Positions 5,097 through 7,752 of a stretch of 7,752 nucleotides of DNA are shown here, one piece after another. The notes under the pieces were generated by a model. It was not told where the DNA came from and made no database searches. It was given only the letters and a program-made list of their open reading frames with translations. Positions within the stretch are counted from its first letter, which is position 1. The number at the start of each line of letters is the position of its first letter. The translations under genes were made by a program, and so were the position numbers. The DNA comes from Deltaproteobacteria bacterium (GTDB lineage: Bacteria > Desulfobacterota > GWC2-55-46 > S146-73), in the NCBI GenBank assembly GCA_015492355.1, contig WGFF01000244.1:1-7752 (forward strand), read 5' to 3'.

Positions 5097-7003
5097 CAGA
5101 GTATCTCTATCTCCACAAGGTCATCATCGAGTGGTATCTTTTCTTCCTTTCTGGAAAGTTCCTTTACCTTATCTGCAACCTCCCTGTACTCGGGGTCTAT
5201 GTTGTAGATGGATGTGAACACCTCTCTTGCCTCATCCACCTTACCTGCTGCCTGATAGGCAAGCCCCAGCTCATAGTTAAGCCCCTTCCTCTCCTCCTCG
5301 CTGTGTCCCTTTACCTGTAGTCCCTTGAGATAGTACTCAATTGCCTCATGGGGTCTGCCTTCTGCCATGGCACAGAGCCCAAGCCTTGTATAGCAGTCGA
5401 ATTCAAGTCCTGGATCCTTGAGCGCTATCTTGAACTCCCTTGCCGCCTCGTTGTAGAGTTCCATCTCCATGTAGGCTATACCGAGGTTGTAGTGTGTCTC
5501 TGTGTCCTCCCTGCTCAGCTGTTTGCCGATGCCGTTTCTGAACTCCTCAGCTGTATCAGCGGTCTCGTTCTCTGCCCATGAATCAGCGATTCCTTCGAGG
5601 GTCTCCTCCATACCGAGCTCCGCGATAAGGTCCACATACTCCTCTTTTTCCCTTGGTTCCTCCTCCCCCATCTCCTCTGGCAGGGATTCCACAAGTTCCT
5701 CAGGCCCTATCCTCTCCTCCATCCCCTCTGCCATAGTGTCCACAGGCTCTACCTCACCTACACCACCCGCCTCAGTAACCACCTCACCAACCTTTGTCTC
5801 CTCTGAGACCTCTCCACCCACCTCCTCTTCAAACCTCAATTCTTCCTCTGCACCCTCCAACTCTATCTCCACCTCTTCATAGGACTCACCCACCTCCTCT
5901 ACCTCCTTACCAGCCTCCGCCTGCTCCACAGGTTCTACCTCTTCTATAACCTCTGCCTCGTCTGTAAGATCGAGTATGGAATCCTCCCTGGGAGGTGCGG
6001 ACACCTCCTCGGCGGGTTCAAAGCCCTCCACCTCTATACTCTCTTCAAGCCACAATGGTGGCTCCTGTGATGCCTGATGTATCTCCTCTTTTTGTTCTGT
6101 CTCCTGTCCTTCCTCCTCTCCAGGCGGGAGTTCAAGGTCTACTTCAGGGAACTCTATGAGTGGCTCCTCTGCCTCTGGGGTCTCTTCCTGAGGGGTGGTA
6201 CCTTCCTCCTCTTCCAGGAAGTCCCCATCTTCCCTGTAACTCGGGTCTATCTCTATTATCGCCCTATACAGTTCCCTTGCCTTATCGGTTATGTTTTTCT
6301 CCTTGTAATAGGCAAGAAGGGGCTTGGCGAACTCAACAAACCTTTCCTTGTCGCCCTTCTTTTTGTAGAGTTCTGAGAGACCTTCGAGTATCTCCGGCTC
6401 TTCTATACCGGAACTGTAGAGATCGAGGTATATCTTTTCTGCCTTATCTAACTTGTTCTGCTCCAGAAGCCTCTCAAAGGCATGTCTGTACTCAGCAAAG
6501 GCATCCTTGTCAAAGCCCTGTTTTCTGTATATATCTGCGAGCTTGAGCCTCACCCCCACGTTGGCAGGGTCTATCTCTATCATCTTCTTGAGGAGATTTA
6601 TGACCTCATCCATTCTGTGCCTCTTCTCCATCACATTCACGATGTAGCCGTACTCACTTATTGCATCCGCAATGAGCCTCTGCCTCGTATAGAGCTCGGC
6701 AAGTTTGTAATGGACATCGATTATGGAGTCGTCTATCTTGAGTATCTGCTTGTATACCGCTATAGCCTTGAGATAAAAACCCTTCTGTGCGTTGCTCTTG
6801 GCGACCTCGGTATACTCCTTAATCGCCTCCTCCTTCATACCATTCTTGATATAGAGCTCCCCTATCCTCAGGCGTATGGATGTATCACCGGGGTCGATGG
6901 CAGATGCCTTCTTGTACTCCTCTATCGCCCTGTCTATATATCCCTTGAGGATGTATTTTTGAGCCCTGTCTATTATCTTCTCTTTTTTAGGTCTGAATAT
7001 CAT
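5096..7003 (-). CDS. TPR protein with long acidic linker
   Basis: This 635-residue protein has no signal peptide or membrane segment and is probably a cytoplasmic scaffold. Residues 8-258 form an N-terminal TPR array with repeated A/GxLY and AIxxY-type helices and Asp-Pro turns (IDPGD, IDPAN, IDPSY). Residues about 260-490 are a low-complexity acidic linker: by my count 79 Glu and 9 Asp in 230 residues, against about 9 Lys/Arg. Residues about 498-618 form a second TPR array containing THYNLGIAYMEM and LGLCAMAEGR. The tail is acidic (DDDLVEIEIL). The design of two TPR blocks around a disordered acidic middle resembles TPR proteins I recall from Geobacter and related anaerobes, whose partners are unknown to me. 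A Shine-Dalgarno, AAGGGG (7014-7009), overlaps the upstream stop and lies 5 nt before the ATG. It is the middle gene of an operon with the LipM-like gene and cca. The specific function is unknown. Confidence 0.88.
   Translation of the reverse strand: MIFRPKKEKIIDRAQKYILKGYIDRAIEEYKKASAIDPGDTSIRLRIGELYIKNGMKEEAIKEYTEVAKSNAQKGFYLKAIAVYKQILKIDDSIIDVHYKLAELYTRQRLIADAISEYGYIVNVMEKRHRMDEVINLLKKMIEIDPANVGVRLKLADIYRKQGFDKDAFAEYRHAFERLLEQNKLDKAEKIYLDLYSSGIEEPEILEGLSELYKKKGDKERFVEFAKPLLAYYKEKNITDKARELYRAIIEIDPSYREDGDFLEEEEGTTPQEETPEAEEPLIEFPEVDLELPPGEEEGQETEQKEEIHQASQEPPLWLEESIEVEGFEPAEEVSAPPREDSILDLTDEAEVIEEVEPVEQAEAGKEVEEVGESYEEVEIELEGAEEELRFEEEVGGEVSEETKVGEVVTEAGGVGEVEPVDTMAEGMEERIGPEELVESLPEEMGEEEPREKEEYVDLIAELGMEETLEGIADSWAENETADTAEEFRNGIGKQLSREDTETHYNLGIAYMEMELYNEAAREFKIALKDPGLEFDCYTRLGLCAMAEGRPHEAIEYYLKGLQVKGHSEEERKGLNYELGLAYQAAGKVDEAREVFTSIYNIDPEYREVADKVKELSRKEEKIPLDDDLVEIEIL
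5549..6226 (-). repeat. Low-complexity acidic linker region of the TPR gene
   Basis: This part of the TPR gene encodes residues 260-485, a Glu/Val/Pro-rich stretch with loosely repeated EVE, EEVE, VEPVE and GEVE units. On the DNA it appears as GAG/GAA/GTA-rich sequence (CTC/TTC/TAC-rich on the plus strand). It is most likely a disordered spacer between the two TPR domains. Such regions often vary in length between relatives, through slippage or recombination of the short units. Confidence 0.65.
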
Positions 7004-7012
7004 AAAAACCCC

Positions 7013-7752
7013 TTAGACCATCCATAGTTCCTTACTGCCAGTGCTTCTTAAAATGTTCCACTCCTGTTTTGAATACTTCTCTTCAAGGAGTCTCCCGCGT
7101 ATATACATCTCTGCTTCAGAGAGACCTGCCTTTACAAAGGACACCCCGAGTCCTTCTGATATCCGCTGTATAAGGGCTTCCTTGAATGCCTCCTTATCCA
7201 CCGCCCAGTGGCGATGGATGGATATATCACTGAGGGATGTCATCCTTTTGAGTAGCCCATCACCGAATATATCTCTTACCACATCCCTGTCGATATCCAG
7301 GAGTATGGAGCCGTGTTGAAGCAACGCCCCCCTGAACCGTCTCTGGGCACTTCCCACGAGTTTCTTCCCCCCCACCGTTATTTCATACCTCGATGGTGCA
7401 TCGAAACACGCCTCCCTACTACCACTATCAGCAGACCTACCACGAGAGAGCCCAGCCCTTATACCCATATCCTGAAGGGCCTTGACTATACAGGCACTCA
7501 CAGCACGGTATACACCTGATACGGTGTATGAAAAGAGCCGGGTACCAGTACCACACACTATGGAATAGGTGATTTCTGCATGGTGGAGTACAGCCCTTCC
7601 GCCTGTTATACGCCTTACCACGGGTATAGGGTATCCAAGAAATGGTGTGGCATCCTGCATGTAGCCTATGGAAAGGGTGGGCACCTTCCACTCATAGAGC
7701 CTTAGTGTGGGTGGCGCACCCCCGGATTCACACGCCCTGACCATAGCCTCAT
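7013..7752 (-). CDS. LipM/LplA-type octanoyl- or lipoyl-transferase (5' end outside window)
   Basis: This is a lipoyl-synthesis enzyme of the BPL/LplA/LipB fold, which attaches octanoate or lipoate to lipoyl domains of 2-oxoacid dehydrogenases or the glycine cleavage H protein. Counting from the Met at 7744, motifs are PPTLRLYEW (11-19), LSIGYMQ (24-30), RRITGGRAVLHH-EITYS (44-61), ACFDAPSRYE (112-121), GKKLVGSAQRR (126-136) and LLQHGSILLD (141-150). The conserved Cys113 and the Lys in GKK match LipM octanoyltransferases, which use a Cys acyl-thioester, better than classic ATP-dependent LplA. The Met at 7744 is probably not the start. The frame stays open to the edge with xAT-GAG-GCT-ATG, fitting a family DEA-like helix, so perhaps 10-25 N-terminal residues lie outside. 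It ends 9 bp before the TPR gene start and is the first visible gene of that operon. LipM versus lipoate ligase remains unsettled. Confidence 0.85.
   Translation of the reverse strand, partial: EAMVRACESGGAPPTLRLYEWKVPTLSIGYMQDATPFLGYPIPVVRRITGGRAVLHHAEITYSIVCGTGTRLFSYTVSGVYRAVSACIVKALQDMGIRAGLSRGRSADSGSREACFDAPSRYEITVGGKKLVGSAQRRFRGALLQHGSILLDIDRDVVRDIFGDGLLKRMTSLSDISIHRHWAVDKEAFKEALIQRISEGLGVSFVKAGLSEAEMYIRGRLLEEKYSKQEWNILRSTGSKELWMV

Noticed and set aside
5502..5882. Ser/Pro/Thr-rich plus-strand frame resembling a low-complexity surface protein
   Set aside because: It is the complement of the Glu/Val-rich linker of the TPR protein; the Ser richness comes from reverse-reading GAG/GAA codons.
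6482..7027. 181-codon plus-strand frame opposite the TPR N-terminus
   Set aside because: It lies antisense to clear TPR repeats and shows no family motif; hydrophobic content is an artefact of complementing charged codons.
7742..7744. ATG at 7744 as the start of the LipM-like gene
   Set aside because: The frame stays open to the window edge, the residues before it fit the family N-terminal helix, and no suitable ribosome binding site is visible, so the gene is treated as 5'-incomplete.

Overview
This window looks like ordinary chromosomal DNA from a bacterium. It is gene-dense, with about 50% GC by eye, many AGG/AGA arginine codons and many ATA isoleucine codons. Together with the protein types (a triple-BON protein, a long TPR protein with an acidic linker, and a CCA/poly(A) polymerase-HD fusion), this suggests an anaerobic, possibly thermophilic lineage such as Nitrospirota or Desulfobacterota. 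That assignment is inference only. There is no rRNA, tRNA, CRISPR array, transposase, integrase or phage gene.

Layout. Positions 1-252 are non-coding at the window edge and hold two adjacent long inverted repeats. A CapA-family metallophosphatase gene (253-1314, minus) follows, with a near-consensus sigma70 promoter of its own. A divergent intergenic region (about 1315-1560) separates it from a plus-strand pair: a triple-BON-domain protein (1561-2211) and a cysteine-rich putative metal-binding protein of YkgJ/DUF3109 type (2271-2858). The pair runs tail to tail, with only 9 bp between, into a minus-strand cluster. Read in transcription order from the right edge, that cluster is a LipM/LplA-like octanoyl or lipoyl transferase (5' end outside the window, to 7013), a 635-residue TPR protein (7003-5096), a CCA-adding/poly(A) polymerase family nucleotidyltransferase with an HD domain (5096-3609), and, after a 138-bp gap, a lipoprotein cyclophilin-type peptidyl-prolyl isomerase (3470-2868).

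How the parts relate. LipM-like, TPR and cca are almost certainly co-transcribed: the first junction is 9 bp and the second is a TGATG stop/start overlap. Their functions (lipoate metabolism, a protein-interaction scaffold, tRNA 3'-end maturation) have no obvious common pathway, so this looks like a housekeeping operon. The CapA protein and the isomerase both carry export signals and act in the envelope.

I see no convincing new defence or mobile system. The most unusual signal is regulatory. A perfect 10-bp hairpin followed directly by a U-rich tract, the classic shape of an intrinsic terminator, lies inside the first 21 codons of the cca gene, just after its coupled junction with the TPR gene. 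Next in interest are the double inverted repeat at the left edge and the very acidic linker that splits the TPR protein.
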